Notes: a model not told the origin generated them from the sequence alone. DNA of 64,000 bases from CAILZL01 sp963748005 (GCA_963748005.1 CAVVHH010000002.1:62001-126000); one strand, 5' to 3'; positions 1 to 9,724 are shown, counted from the first letter of the stretch. Numbers and translations are program-made.

Positions 1-20
1 GGGTCGCTCGCCAGCGACCC

Positions 21-1046
21 CTACGGCGAGCCGCCTCCACCCTTCTTCGCCGCTGCCTGCAAACTGGTCAACACCGCATTCAACTCCTCGCTGAGCGGCG
101 CGGTGATACTGAATTTCTCACCCGTACCGGGGCGGGCAAATTCCAGCGAATGGGCGTGCAGGAACATCCGGCGCAGGCCATATGCACGCAGCGCTTCATT
201 ACCTTCCTTGTTACCGTACTTTTCGTCGCCCGCAACCGGGTGGCCCGCATAGGCGGCGTGGACTCGAATCTGGTGGGTGCGGCCGGTGCCGATCTCAATG
301 GCCATCAGGGTGGCCAGCTTGCCGAAATGCTGCTGCGGTACAAAGGTACTCAGCGCGGATTGGCCATCTGCATGCACTCGCACCATGCGCTCGCCACCCT
401 GCTTCTGATTGGTCAGCAACGGCAATTCAATTCTTTTCTTGCCCAGCTCCCAGCGCCCCACCACCAGCGCCAGGTAACGTTTGATCATCTCGCGTTCACG
501 CAGCGCCGCGTGCAACTCGCGCAAGGCGGCGCGACGCTTGGCGATCAGCAGGACACCACTGGTGTCACGATCCAGGCGATGCACCAGCTCCAGCTCCGGC
601 AACTCCGGTCGGGCAGCCCGCAAAGCTTCAATCACGCCAAACGCCAGACCGCTGCCACCATGTACGGCCACCCCGGCGGGCTTGTTGACGATCAGCAGAT
701 CCTTGTCCTCGTGGAGGATCGAAGCGCCGATGAATTGCTGCAGCGACGTTGAAGGCTTCGCCTGCGCCGGTTTTTCGTCAATGCGCAGCGGCGGAATCCG
801 CACTCGATCGCCCAGCACCAACCGCGTTTCCGGCTTGGCACGTTTACCATTCACCCGCACTTCGCCCTTGCGCAGCACACGGTACACATGGCTTTTCGGG
901 ATGGTTTTAAGCACCCGCATCAAGTAGTTGTCTAGGCGCTGCCCGACATCACCCTCGCCGGCTTCGACATAGCTCACACCCTTGCCGGGCGTGGCACCCG
1001 CAGCGGGTTCCGGACGGTTTGCGGCGGGCTGTACAGGATCATTCAT
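21..1046 (-). CDS. rluC: 23S rRNA pseudouridine synthase RluC
   Basis: Converts specific uridines of 23S rRNA to pseudouridine in the cytoplasm. The 341-residue protein has an S4 RNA-binding domain at about residues 33-90 and a RluA-family catalytic domain from about residue 105. The family motif HRLDRDTSGVLLIAK lies at 156-170, with the catalytic Asp expected at D159. The ATG at 1046 is preceded by AGGTAG at a good distance. The N-terminal 25 residues are Pro/Ala-rich and probably disordered. It is divergent from rne, the same arrangement seen in Escherichia coli and many other gammaproteobacteria, which supports RluC over the paralogues RluA and RluD. Confidence 0.95.
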   Translation of the reverse strand: MNDPVQPAANRPEPAAGATPGKGVSYVEAGEGDVGQRLDNYLMRVLKTIPKSHVYRVLRKGEVRVNGKRAKPETRLVLGDRVRIPPLRIDEKPAQAKPSTSLQQFIGASILHEDKDLLIVNKPAGVAVHGGSGLAFGVIEALRAARPELPELELVHRLDRDTSGVLLIAKRRAALRELHAALREREMIKRYLALVVGRWELGKKRIELPLLTNQKQGGERMVRVHADGQSALSTFVPQQHFGKLATLMAIEIGTGRTHQIRVHAAYAGHPVAGDEKYGNKEGNEALRAYGLRRMFLHAHSLEFARPGTGEKFSITAPLSEELNAVLTSLQAAAKKGGGGSP

Positions 1047-1138
1047 TCAGTGGCTACCTGGGCACTGCCCGCAATCATCGACATGCTGTGCAATCAGCAC
1101 GTAACTCACAAACCGCTCACCCAACTTAACGTAAGCCG

Positions 1139-1167
1139 TTGATTGCACGGAAATGCACTGTTATAGT
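1139..1167 (+). promoter_or_regulatory. Putative sigma70 promoter of rne
   Basis: TTGATT (1139-1144) and TATAGT (1162-1167) are separated by exactly 17 bp. This is a good sigma70 match pointing into rne. It would start transcription near 1174 and give a leader of about 500 nt. Confidence 0.6.
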
Positions 1168-1173
1168 CACTAC

Positions 1174-1678
1174 GCTTTCGTTCATCAGCGACTTGCTGGC
1201 CAGCGCCATCAAGCGCTGCTCTGAACGATCAAACGCGGCCACCGGCCTTTCCAGCCCGACTCAACACATTACGACGGCTGTTCAAACGGGGGCCGCATCT
1301 TAGTTGGTTCTGACATGACAGGCCATCTGGGTTAAATCCAGGGCCAGTCAGAACCATCGCTCGGCCGATTGGAACGCTGACGCCAAACCCGCAACTCGGG
1401 CGTTGGGTCAGTGACACAAGCGCACCGGGCGGGCCGCAAGATTCGGCAGGATTACTGCGGTGATGGAAGGATTATTGGCTCATGCAGCCGCCTTCGATCA
1501 TCGGCCGGTTGACACCGGCGTAGAGCGCTCCTGGTGGAGCCCTTTGTTTGAGCATTGAACTGAGTACCGCTCGTTCACCGTCCAGACACCGGACCACCCG
1601 GCGTGATCCCAGCATCCTCCCGCGCATCGCACCCGCCTGCCGCTCTTCCACGGCCCCCATCTACGCGAGTAGGGGACC
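1174..1678 (+). promoter_or_regulatory. Long structured 5' leader of rne
   Basis: About 500 nt without a gene precede rne. Hairpins visible by eye: 1306-1355 (GGTTCTGAC paired with GTCAGAACC, enclosing a CTGG/CCAG inner stem), 1377-1411 (CTGAC/GTCAG, CCAA/TTGG and CCCG/CGGG with small bulges), 1504-1519 (GCCGGT/ACCGGC, 4-nt loop) and 1527-1540 (GCTCC/GGAGC). In Escherichia coli a 361-nt rne leader with hairpins lets RNase E autoregulate its own mRNA. A similar role here is inference from length and structure. I did not compare it with the rne5 covariance model. Confidence 0.5.
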
Positions 1679-4108
1679 ATGAAAAGAATGTTAGTGAATG
1701 CAACTCAAGAGGAAGAGTTGCGCGTTGCTCTGGTTGACGGACAACGTATTTATGACCTCGCCATCGAAATCCCGTCACGGGAACAGAAAAAAGCCAACAT
1801 CTACAAGGGACGCATTACCCGCGTCGAAGCCAGCCTCGAAGCCTGCTTTGTTGACTACGGCGCCGACCGCCACGGCTTTTTGCCGCTGAAGGAAATATCC
1901 AAGGAGTACTTCAAGGACGGCAGCAACCACGGCAGCCGCAACATCCGTGACATGGTCAGTGAAGGCCAGGAAATCATGGTGCAGGTGGAGAAGGAAGAAC
2001 GTGGCAACAAGGGCGCCGCCCTGACCACCTTTATCAGCCTGGCGGGTCGCTTCCTGGTACTGATGCCCAACAATCCGCGCGCCGGCGGCGTCTCGCGCCG
2101 TATCGAAGGCGAGGATCGCGAACAGCTGCGCGAAGCACTCGACAGCGTCACCCTGCCCGAAGGTATGGGCGCCATCGTGCGTACCGCCGGCGTCGGCCGT
2201 TCTGCCGAAGAGCTGCAATGGGATGTCAGCAATTTGCAGGAGGTCTGGAAGGCCATCCAGGAAGCCGCCACCCGCCCCGCCCCATTCCTGATTTATCAGG
2301 AATCCAAGCCGGTGATCCGCGCCCTGCGCGACTACCTGTCGGATGACATTGGCGAAGTGCTGGTGGACAGCCCGGCGGTGTTTGCCGAGGGCCAGGACTA
2401 CATGCAGCGCTTCATGCCCAACAGCCTGCGCAAACTGAAGCTGTATGAAGACGAAGTACCGCTGTTTACCCGCTTCCAGATCGAAAACCAGATCGAATCG
2501 GCGCACGCCCATTCGCTCAATCTGCCCTCAGGCGGCTCGATCGTCATCGACCAGACCGAAGCCCTGGTGTCCATCGACATCAACTCGGCCCGTGCCACCC
2601 GCGGCAGCGACATCGAAACCACGGCGACCAACACCAACCTGGAAGCTGCCGACGAAATCGCCCGCCAGCTGCGCCTGCGCGACATTGGCGGCCTGATTGT
2701 CATCGACTTCATCGACATGGAGTCCACCAAGAATCAGCGTGCGGTGGAAGATCGACTGCGCGATGCGGTCAAACAGGATCGCGCCCGCATCCAGATTGGC
2801 CGCATTTCGCGCTTCGGTCTGCTGGAACTGTCGCGGCAGCGCCTGCGTCCGTCGATCACCGAAGCCACGCATCACGCCTGCCCGCGTTGCGGCGGCATGG
2901 GCCGCATTCGCAGTGTGGAATCACTGGCCCTGACACTGTTGCGCCTGATCGGTGAGGAAGCCCGCAAGGATCGCACCGCCAAAGTCATTGCGCAGCTACC
3001 GGTTGATGTCGCCACCTTCCTGATCAACGAGAAGCGTGAGTGGCTCAACGAAGTCGAAACCAAGACCAAGGCAGAAATCATCCTGGTACCCAACAAGTAC
3101 ATGGATACGCCTGCCTACGAAATTCGTCGCCTGCGCGACGATGAAGTACCGGCGGATGAAAATCGGCCTACCAGCTACCAACTGGCACAGCAGCCTACGG
3201 TGGATGTGGATGCCGTTGCCAATCGCGACGAACACCAGCCGGTCACTCCGCAAGCGGCCGTCACCACCATCATGCCGGCCGCGCCTGCGCCCATTGCCAG
3301 CGAGCAACCGGCGGCGCAAGTGCAGCCGGAGCGTGTTGGTATCTTTGTCGCGCTGTGGCGTTTCTTCTTTGGCGGCGCAAGCAGTGACACGACCGAGAGT
3401 GTTGCAGCCGCCAGCAGTACACCGGCGCGCCGCCCAGAACGCCATGAGCGTCCGCAACGCGGACGGCACGAGCGCAATGATCGCCGTGGTGGTCGCGGCC
3501 GGGATCGCGACGACAAACGCGAAGTTCGTCGTGATGACAACCGTGCCATTAGTACCCGCAATGAAGCGCGCCCAGAGCAGCGTACCGAGCCACGTCGTGA
3601 TGATCGTCACCGCGATGAGCAACGCCGTGAGCAATACGCCCAGCGGCAGCGCGAACAGCAGGAGCGGCGTCGTGAACGCGATGCACAACGTCCTGCACCG
3701 CCCACCGCGCCCACACAGGAAGGCGTTATCAGCGCTGAACCGAACGCGCCGACCAATACGCACCCCAATACACAGGCCGATGCCTTCCCGACAGACGGGC
3801 AGCAGCAAGGTGAGCAACGTCGGGGTCGCCGCAATCGACGCCGTCGAGGCGGGCGCGGGCGCGGCGGAGATGGCCGACCATTCAATCCCAACGATGGCAC
3901 CAACGGAAATGTCGCAGTGCAAAGCGGCACGTCCAGTTCCGGCACATCCACTTCTGACCATGTCACCGCTGGCGACAATCGTCCGGCAGAAGCCGATTTC
4001 AACGCAAACGTAAACAACGCGGCGAGTCGCGAATCCACACATTTGCCGCCTGCGCACTTCGAATCCGCCGAGCGCCCACCGGCTCCATCAGAACCGCCGG
4101 GCGCATAG
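1679..4108 (+). CDS. rne: Ribonuclease E
   Basis: Endoribonuclease that starts mRNA decay and processes rRNA and tRNA, acting at the inner membrane and scaffolding the degradosome. The 809-residue protein has an S1 domain at about 39-120 and a DNase I-like core with metal-binding Asp at D300 (SIDINSARATRG) and D343 (VIDFIDM). The zinc-link CPRC is at 401-404. All four offsets are three residues from E. coli RNase E, so the catalytic half is intact. The C-terminal half is shorter than in E. coli (1061 aa) and low-complexity, with an Arg-rich RNA-binding stretch at about 575-680 and a second basic block at about 716-735. Degradosome partner sites cannot be read from it. Start ATG has AGGGG five bases upstream. 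RNase G is excluded by the long basic tail. Confidence 0.97.
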   Translation: MKRMLVNATQEEELRVALVDGQRIYDLAIEIPSREQKKANIYKGRITRVEASLEACFVDYGADRHGFLPLKEISKEYFKDGSNHGSRNIRDMVSEGQEIMVQVEKEERGNKGAALTTFISLAGRFLVLMPNNPRAGGVSRRIEGEDREQLREALDSVTLPEGMGAIVRTAGVGRSAEELQWDVSNLQEVWKAIQEAATRPAPFLIYQESKPVIRALRDYLSDDIGEVLVDSPAVFAEGQDYMQRFMPNSLRKLKLYEDEVPLFTRFQIENQIESAHAHSLNLPSGGSIVIDQTEALVSIDINSARATRGSDIETTATNTNLEAADEIARQLRLRDIGGLIVIDFIDMESTKNQRAVEDRLRDAVKQDRARIQIGRISRFGLLELSRQRLRPSITEATHHACPRCGGMGRIRSVESLALTLLRLIGEEARKDRTAKVIAQLPVDVATFLINEKREWLNEVETKTKAEIILVPNKYMDTPAYEIRRLRDDEVPADENRPTSYQLAQQPTVDVDAVANRDEHQPVTPQAAVTTIMPAAPAPIASEQPAAQVQPERVGIFVALWRFFFGGASSDTTESVAAASSTPARRPERHERPQRGRHERNDRRGGRGRDRDDKREVRRDDNRAISTRNEARPEQRTEPRRDDRHRDEQRREQYAQRQREQQERRRERDAQRPAPPTAPTQEGVISAEPNAPTNTHPNTQADAFPTDGQQQGEQRRGRRNRRRRGGRGRGGDGRPFNPNDGTNGNVAVQSGTSSSGTSTSDHVTAGDNRPAEADFNANVNNAASRESTHLPPAHFESAERPPAPSEPPGA

Positions 4109-4435
4109 TGGGTTTCGCGTATGACATTGCTGTTTGGTTAAATTGTCGTTGCGTCGCTGTCCAGTTCAAGACATTGTCCAGCTCTGCAAGAACACAATAA
4201 CAACGCAAGTGAGTGAGTGGCCAATTGGACGTTGGTCACTCCCTGGATGATCACCATCGATACGACAGGTAGCAATCGAATAACTATAAAACGGGCACAC
4301 GCAAGTGAACGACGTACGGCCTTGATGGCGCACATCCTCACTCCAGTGACTGATCAAAGCGCTGGTACGGACACAGGCCGGCCCACAGGGTCGGCACTGC
4401 CCGCTTGCATCGCACCGCGCCAATCGGGATCCTAA
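4109..4435. other. Intergenic region between rne and the IS
   Basis: No convincing gene or terminator is seen in these 327 bases. The last bases (GGGA at 4426-4429, then five bases to the CTAA target) probably formed the ribosome binding site of the acyltransferase now located beyond the insertion sequence. Confidence 0.5.
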
Positions 4436-4451
4436 CAGCCTGTTGAAAAAC
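4436..4451 (+). repeat. IS left inverted repeat
   Basis: 16-bp terminal repeat, identical to the reverse complement of 5720-5735. The CTAA duplicate is immediately outside at 4432-4435. Confidence 0.93.
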
Positions 4452-4513
4452 TCAAAGTTATAGCGTGCGGCTGATAAAATGCACGGCACCGAATCATCAA
4501 GCGGAACAACAGC

Positions 4514-5599
4514 ATGCGCGGAGCCGATGTCAGTCAGCCTTCGTTGTTCATCACCAAGACGGTGGAGGATTTTGTGCCAAAGGAGCATCCGTTGCGGGCA
4601 ATCCGCAAGCTGGTGGATCAGGCATTGAAGGAGCTGGATGGGAAATTGGAGCGCTTGTATGCCGATGAGGGACGGACCTCGATTGCGCCGGAGCGCTTGA
4701 TCCGCGCCTCGTTGTTGCAGGTGCTGTTCACGATTCGCAGCGAGCGGCAGCTGGTGGAGCACATCCGTTTCAATATGTTGTACCGCTGGTTTGTGGGGTT
4801 GGAGATGGACGATGCGGTGTGGCATCACGCCACCTTCAGCAAGAACCGGGAGCGGCTGCTGGATGAGTCGCTGATGACGAGCTTGTTCAAGTTGGTCTTG
4901 AAGATCGCGCAGCGGCATCGGCTGTTATCGGCGGAACACTTCAGCGTCGATGGTACGTTGATCGATGCGTGGGCCTCACACAAGAGCTTCAAGCCCAAGG
5001 ACGGCAAGGATGATGACAGTGAGTCTGGTGGCAAAGAGCGGGACTTTCGCCACGAGCGGCGTAGCAACCAGACGCATGAGTCGGGCACGGATCCGGATGC
5101 CGAGCTGATGCGCAAGGGCTCAGGAATGGAAGCCCGGCTGCGGTACGGCGTGCATCACCTGGTAGAGAATCGCAATCACTTGATTGTCGATGCGAAGGTC
5201 GAACCGGCGGCAAGCGTTCACGAGCGCGAGGTGGCGCTGACGATGCTGAAGAAGGCATCGAAGGACCGCCCCATCACCGCAGGCAGCGACAAGGGCTTTG
5301 ACACGCGCCAGTTCGTTGCGCAATGTCGCGAACACGACATCACGCCACATGTGGCGCAGAACACCGCCCGTAAAGGTGGCTCGGCCATTGATGCGCGCAC
5401 CACGCGGCATGCAGGCTACGAGATCAGTCAACGCAAACGCAAGATGATCGAAACCACCTTTGGTTGGCCCAAACAATACGGCGGGTTGCGACGCATGATG
5501 TATCGCGGCATCGACAAGGTACGCGGGCAGGTGAAGCTGGTGACTTGCGCCTTCAATCTACTGCGAATCAGCCATCTGGTGCCGATGGAGGCGCTATGA
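4514..5599 (+). CDS. IS5-family DDE transposase
   Basis: Cut-and-paste transposase of the flanking IS, 361 residues. The N-terminal DUF772-type domain (about 12-120) contains the family-typical stretch EDFVPKEHPLRAIRKLVD and RSERQLVEHIRFNMLYRWFVG. The DDE catalytic residues can be assigned to the Asp in FSVDGTLIDAWAS, the Asp in AGSDKGFDTRQF and the Glu in IETTFGWPKQYGGLRR. The frame is uninterrupted, so the element may be active. The IS1182 family shares the N-terminal domain, but IR length, element size and the 4-bp duplication favour IS5. Confidence 0.93.
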   Translation: MRGADVSQPSLFITKTVEDFVPKEHPLRAIRKLVDQALKELDGKLERLYADEGRTSIAPERLIRASLLQVLFTIRSERQLVEHIRFNMLYRWFVGLEMDDAVWHHATFSKNRERLLDESLMTSLFKLVLKIAQRHRLLSAEHFSVDGTLIDAWASHKSFKPKDGKDDDSESGGKERDFRHERRSNQTHESGTDPDAELMRKGSGMEARLRYGVHHLVENRNHLIVDAKVEPAASVHEREVALTMLKKASKDRPITAGSDKGFDTRQFVAQCREHDITPHVAQNTARKGGSAIDARTTRHAGYEISQRKRKMIETTFGWPKQYGGLRRMMYRGIDKVRGQVKLVTCAFNLLRISHLVPMEAL

Positions 5600-5719
5600 G
5601 GAACGGTGCAACCCTCAAACCGCTCAGAATCGCAACGCTGCCGGCGAAAATCGGTAGCGGGAATGGAAAAACCATCGGCACAACGGTTCTTCAATATCCG
5701 ATGCCATGCGGTATCGGTG

Positions 5720-5735
5720 GTTTTTCAACAGGCTG
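5720..5735 (-). repeat. IS right inverted repeat
   Basis: 16-bp terminal repeat matching the left end without mismatch. The CTAA duplicate follows at 5736-5739, and its last A is the first base of the acyltransferase ATG. Confidence 0.93.
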
Positions 5736-5738
5736 CTA

Positions 5739-6911
5739 ATGAAACATTCACTCGATTCGTCGTCACTCGCAGAACACCTGTTTGAACTGGACAGTATCCG
5801 TGGACTCGCGGCCCTCGCGGTACTCATGGAGCACATCACCAGCGCCTTCGATTGGTCCCTCGACACCTCGTGGATCAGATGGCCATTGATCAATGCCTTG
5901 TTCGATGGCGGTGCAGCGGTAACCATCTTCTTCGTGTTGAGCGGCTTCGTACTGAGCCGACCATATGTCCGGCGTGGCGAAACGACGCCGCGCTCGCTCG
6001 CCACCGCGAGCTTCTACACCCGACGCGTCACTCGCGTCTGGCTGCCGTGGCTGGCCGTTTTTTTCCTGTCCCTTCTTATCAAGGTCACGGTATTCACCGC
6101 GCCTGACACCAGCCCCGGCATATCGGACTGGCTTGCGGCGTACTGGCATTCGGAAACCAGCCTGCGCGACATCCTGCTGCAGTGCCTGTATTCCATGGAT
6201 TCCATAGAAGAGGCTCCGTTACGACTGTTGCCCCAGGACTGGAGCCTTGGCGTCGAGATGCGAGCCTCTTTGCTGATGCCGCTGTTCATACTCATGGTGA
6301 ATCGCAGCTCCTGGCTACTGCTGTTGTCGGGAGCCGCATTACTGACCACACTCAAGACCGGACAACTGTATTTCTCTTTCGTCATCGGTGTCTTGCTGGC
6401 GCGTCATCTGGACTGGATCAAGGCTCAGGCAGAAAAGCTGTCTGCCACGCAGTACTGGCTGGCGATGGGTGCCGGTATTGCGCTGTACCAAAGCCGGCTT
6501 CTGGTCAGTCACATGGTGCCGATTGATGTGCCGGTCGAAAAAATCATCTGGAGCATCACCAGTATAGGCAGTGCCGCAATTATCGCGCTGAGTCTGCGCA
6601 GCTCACTGGTCAGTCGATTTCTGAAGCGGCCAGCCGTGCTGCAGATAGGCAAGATTTCCTATTCCATCTATCTTGTGCAGATGATAGTTCTGATCTGGCT
6701 CGTACCGACGTTGCTCAGCGAGCTGAATCACCTTGGAATGACGGAGCCATTACCTGAGTTTCTGGTGATCGTCGTCATGAGCATCACCCTCACGATGACA
6801 ATAGCCTGGTTCAATCATCGCTGGGTGGAAGTCCCCTGTATTCATCTTGGGCGACGGCTGACGAATCTTGCAAAAAGATCACCGGGGCTAACTCAGCCCA
6901 GCAATCCGTAA
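5739..6911 (+). CDS. OafA-type acyltransferase 3 family protein
   Basis: Integral inner-membrane O-acyltransferase (PF01757 type), about 390 residues with roughly ten membrane segments. The N-terminal signature LDSIRGLAALAVLMEH carries the conserved Arg and His of this family. It probably transfers acetyl or a similar group to a sugar hydroxyl on a periplasmic or lipid-linked glycan. There is no fused SGNH domain. The native ATG is at 5739. Eleven additional in-frame codons from an ATG at 5706 come from the IS end and are not ancestral. The IS insertion removed its upstream GGGA motif from the start, so expression may now be low or IS-dependent. The substrate cannot be predicted. Confidence 0.85.
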   Translation: MKHSLDSSSLAEHLFELDSIRGLAALAVLMEHITSAFDWSLDTSWIRWPLINALFDGGAAVTIFFVLSGFVLSRPYVRRGETTPRSLATASFYTRRVTRVWLPWLAVFFLSLLIKVTVFTAPDTSPGISDWLAAYWHSETSLRDILLQCLYSMDSIEEAPLRLLPQDWSLGVEMRASLLMPLFILMVNRSSWLLLLSGAALLTTLKTGQLYFSFVIGVLLARHLDWIKAQAEKLSATQYWLAMGAGIALYQSRLLVSHMVPIDVPVEKIIWSITSIGSAAIIALSLRSSLVSRFLKRPAVLQIGKISYSIYLVQMIVLIWLVPTLLSELNHLGMTEPLPEFLVIVVMSITLTMTIAWFNHRWVEVPCIHLGRRLTNLAKRSPGLTQPSNP

Positions 6912-7354
6912 GCAGCATCGCCGCCCGTTGCCGGGCGTCACTCTATTGGCGCAATTCTGCGACTGTCGCACCGTTGTCTACGGTGGTCGCAGCCCCATTT
7001 TGCAGCGCAATGGCAAAGCCACCTGCCCCCACCGGTACGTTCCTGCAATTAGCTACCCGCCGAATTCATTATTCACGGAGCGCCTCAGTCAGTTACCAGT
7101 CGGATCTATTCCACTAACGCCGAGCAGCGATTTGCTCCGGGCAGTGTTATCTTGGATACCGAAATCACGGATTCGGGTCCGCATCGCAATGGACGGGGCG
7201 ATGCTGCCTCTGTAACCCACCTTACCCCGATCAGTTCAGTGCCAGGTCACCCACAGTGGTTCAACGAGGATATACAACGCCTCGACGAGCATGACCGGAG
7301 GCCCGGAATTGCGCGATTCAATGTAGTTGCGCCAGAGGTTCCTGGTAAGAGCGA
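6912..7354. other. Intergenic region between two acyltransferase genes
   Basis: 443 bases without a credible gene. Short open frames here have no recognisable product or ribosome binding site. I see no strong promoter or terminator. Confidence 0.5.
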
Positions 7355-9463
7355 ATGTTGAAGCACGCAATGACGACGTCATCGGCCGGCAAGAATTCCA
7401 GCGATTTTCGACCCGACATCAACGGTCTTCGCGCCATTGCAGTTGCCGCTGTCGTGCTGTTTCATTTCAATGTGCCGGGCTTCAGCGGCGGATTTGCTGG
7501 TGTAGACATCTTCTTTGTCATTTCAGGCTTCCTGATGACAAAGATTATTGTCAGCAAACTGATAGCTGGCTCGTTTTCAATACTGGATTTCTATCGCGCC
7601 CGCGCCAGGCGCATTCTTCCAGCTTTGGCGGGCCTATGTGCATTCATGCTGGCCTTCGGCTGGTTATCACTTGATCCGCGCAGCTATGCACCGATGTCGC
7701 TTCATGCTGCCTCCAGCTTGTCCTTTGTCTCCAACTTCATCTACTGGCAGGAAGCCGGCTATTTCGATAGCGTTGCGTCAGAAAAATGGCTGCTGCACAC
7801 CTGGTCTCTGTCGGTGGAGTGGCAATTTTACCTGCTGTTTCCACTTGCCATGTTTGTTGTATGGACAGCAACCAGAAAACGCCGGGATCTTCTGCTTGCC
7901 ATCGCGGCAACATTTTTCACCTCACTGGCCTTGTCGATCATGGCGTCGTCACGACATCTGGAGTTTTCCTACTACCTGCTGCCAACGCGAGCATGGGAGA
8001 TGATGGCAGGCGGGCTTGTTTATTTTCTCACGCCATACTTCAGCCCCAACCCAACACTCTCGCGAATTCTCGGGTACAGCGGACTGCTGCTAATAGTCAT
8101 CGCAGCATCCCAGTTTGACTCCAGGATCCCATGGCCAGGCTACTTTGCAGCCATACCAGTCGCAGGCGCAGCGCTGATCATATTGGCGCAGGACACCGGG
8201 TCCCCCATCTCAAACAATCCGGTATCTGCCTTGCTTGGCAACGCCTCTTACTCAATTTATTTGTGGCACTGGCCAATTGCAGTATGCCTGACGTTCAGAC
8301 AACTGCAGGATGACTGGCTATCGAGGGTAATTGGCATGGCCACTGCGCTCATGCTTGGTTATCTGTCCTATCGCTGGATTGAGCTACCATCGCGGTCAAC
8401 CGGACGGACGCTCAAACCGAAAACCGAGTCGCTGGCCTACAGTGGTTCCGCCACAGTCCTGATTTGCCTGGCACTGACGGTTTATTTCGCCAATGGACTC
8501 ACCGATCGGTTGAATAACGACGAGAGCAACTATCTGGCCGCAGCGGCGGCGAAAACGGATTGGCAACATCCCGGCAATAACTGTGCAAAACGGGACAACA
8601 TCGTCTATTGCGAACGTAAAGGGTCAAGCACTGAAACCACCATGTTCATCGGTGACTCCATCGCCGAGCAATGGTATCCGCGATACGGTGCGCCGCAGTC
8701 GGATTATTCACAAACCATACTGTTTGTTACCCGATCTGGGTGCCCGCCCATCCGCAATCTTGATGGCTATCCTCCTGGCAAGCACTGCAGCGAAGCAACC
8801 GATCTGATATGGAAAGCAGTTCGTGACAGGCAGCCGCAACGACTCGTCATATCCTCGGCGTGGTGGCCAAATTTTTTCTATCCTGATGGAGCCCTGCGTG
8901 GCGAAGACTGCATCCTGGAATCCGGCAGCTGCATGCCGATTACTACGAATGCCCACCTGCAACAGGCTTTCAGAGTGCTTGAGTCAGATATCCAGAACGC
9001 CATTGCCAACGGGACACGCGTATTCATCATCGGCCCAGTCCCCACCGGCAAGATCGACTACGCCGAAGCGAGACAGTCTCAACTTGCCAACAAGCAGCTT
9101 GTCATCCCCCTGACCAAGACGTGGCAGGACATGCCCGGATTTGCCGATGACAAACAATCGTATCAAGCAGGCTTGGCTACGCTGGACGATGCAAACAGCG
9201 CGACACCCGGGTTCAGGCCTGAGAACTCCGGCAATTCTCCTCCGGGAAGCATATTGGGCCTGCTGACTGGTATCGCCAAGCGTACTGGCGCAATGCTTGT
9301 TGTGCCCGCGAACTACATGTGTCCCGAACAACGCTGCCCGCTGACGGACAACTCAGGTGTTCCAATTTACATGGACTACGCACATCTGCGTGCTGAGTAC
9401 GTCAAATCCACAGCATTGCTTTGGATGGATAGCGCAATTGGAATCGGAAACTCACCGTACTGA
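7355..9463 (+). CDS. OafA-like acyltransferase with C-terminal SGNH domain
   Basis: 702-residue membrane O-acyltransferase. Residues about 18-350 are an acyltransferase 3 domain (FRPDINGLRAIAVAAVVLFH, then VDIFFVISGFL, and WSLSVEWQFYLLFPL), and an extra membrane helix lies at about 370-385. The periplasmic C-terminal half is an SGNH-type domain with FIGDSIAEQW as block I and YMDYAHLR as the distal Asp/His block. In OafA/OatA-type enzymes the SGNH domain takes the acyl group from the membrane domain and places it on LPS or peptidoglycan sugars. ATG at 7355 is used; an alternative ATG at 7370 is possible. It stands alone between two non-coding stretches. Confidence 0.88.
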   Translation: MLKHAMTTSSAGKNSSDFRPDINGLRAIAVAAVVLFHFNVPGFSGGFAGVDIFFVISGFLMTKIIVSKLIAGSFSILDFYRARARRILPALAGLCAFMLAFGWLSLDPRSYAPMSLHAASSLSFVSNFIYWQEAGYFDSVASEKWLLHTWSLSVEWQFYLLFPLAMFVVWTATRKRRDLLLAIAATFFTSLALSIMASSRHLEFSYYLLPTRAWEMMAGGLVYFLTPYFSPNPTLSRILGYSGLLLIVIAASQFDSRIPWPGYFAAIPVAGAALIILAQDTGSPISNNPVSALLGNASYSIYLWHWPIAVCLTFRQLQDDWLSRVIGMATALMLGYLSYRWIELPSRSTGRTLKPKTESLAYSGSATVLICLALTVYFANGLTDRLNNDESNYLAAAAAKTDWQHPGNNCAKRDNIVYCERKGSSTETTMFIGDSIAEQWYPRYGAPQSDYSQTILFVTRSGCPPIRNLDGYPPGKHCSEATDLIWKAVRDRQPQRLVISSAWWPNFFYPDGALRGEDCILESGSCMPITTNAHLQQAFRVLESDIQNAIANGTRVFIIGPVPTGKIDYAEARQSQLANKQLVIPLTKTWQDMPGFADDKQSYQAGLATLDDANSATPGFRPENSGNSPPGSILGLLTGIAKRTGAMLVVPANYMCPEQRCPLTDNSGVPIYMDYAHLRAEYVKSTALLWMDSAIGIGNSPY

Positions 9464-9724
9464 GGTAGCGTGCTCGGGAGCATCGTGCAGGTCGTCATCA
9501 CATGCCATCCGCTGATGTGTCATCTATTCAGGTCTATGACGTGGGAGCTGAGCCCTGAACAAGCGCAGGGGAAAATCCAGGCGCGTAATGGCTTTACGCA
9601 GCTTGAGCACAAATCCACGGAGCTTACCGGAAACACACGGGCCGGATAACACACGGGCCAACTGCCGGGCTGCTGAATTCTATCAGTGCCTGACGATGCC
9701 TTAGAGGATTCAGCATCGAAGAAA
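9464..9724. other. Intergenic region upstream of the tRNA genes
   Basis: 261 bases without a recognisable gene. A 12-bp direct repeat AACACACGGGCC occurs twice at about 9630-9660. No clear terminator with a T-run was found for the tRNA unit that ends here. Confidence 0.4.

Larger units (their letters stand above)
4436..5735 (+). mobile_element. Complete IS5-type insertion sequence, 1,300 bp
   Basis: Perfect 16-bp terminal inverted repeats CAGCCTGTTGAAAAAC (4436-4451 and, inverted, 5720-5735) bound one transposase gene. The element is flanked by a 4-bp direct repeat CTAA (4432-4435 and 5736-5739), which fits the YTAR target duplication of the IS5 family. Intact ends, duplication and an open transposase frame argue for a recent insertion. 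The right end lies directly at the start codon of the next gene. Confidence 0.93.

Noticed and set aside
3036..4013. Long frame in another phase over rne (about 325 codons)
   Set aside because: Composition is a frame-shifted image of the basic RNase E tail; no family features.
2996..4057. Long open frame antisense to the tail of rne (about 353 codons)
   Set aside because: It mirrors the Arg/Glu-rich coding sequence of RNase E, has no recognisable domain and no ribosome binding site.
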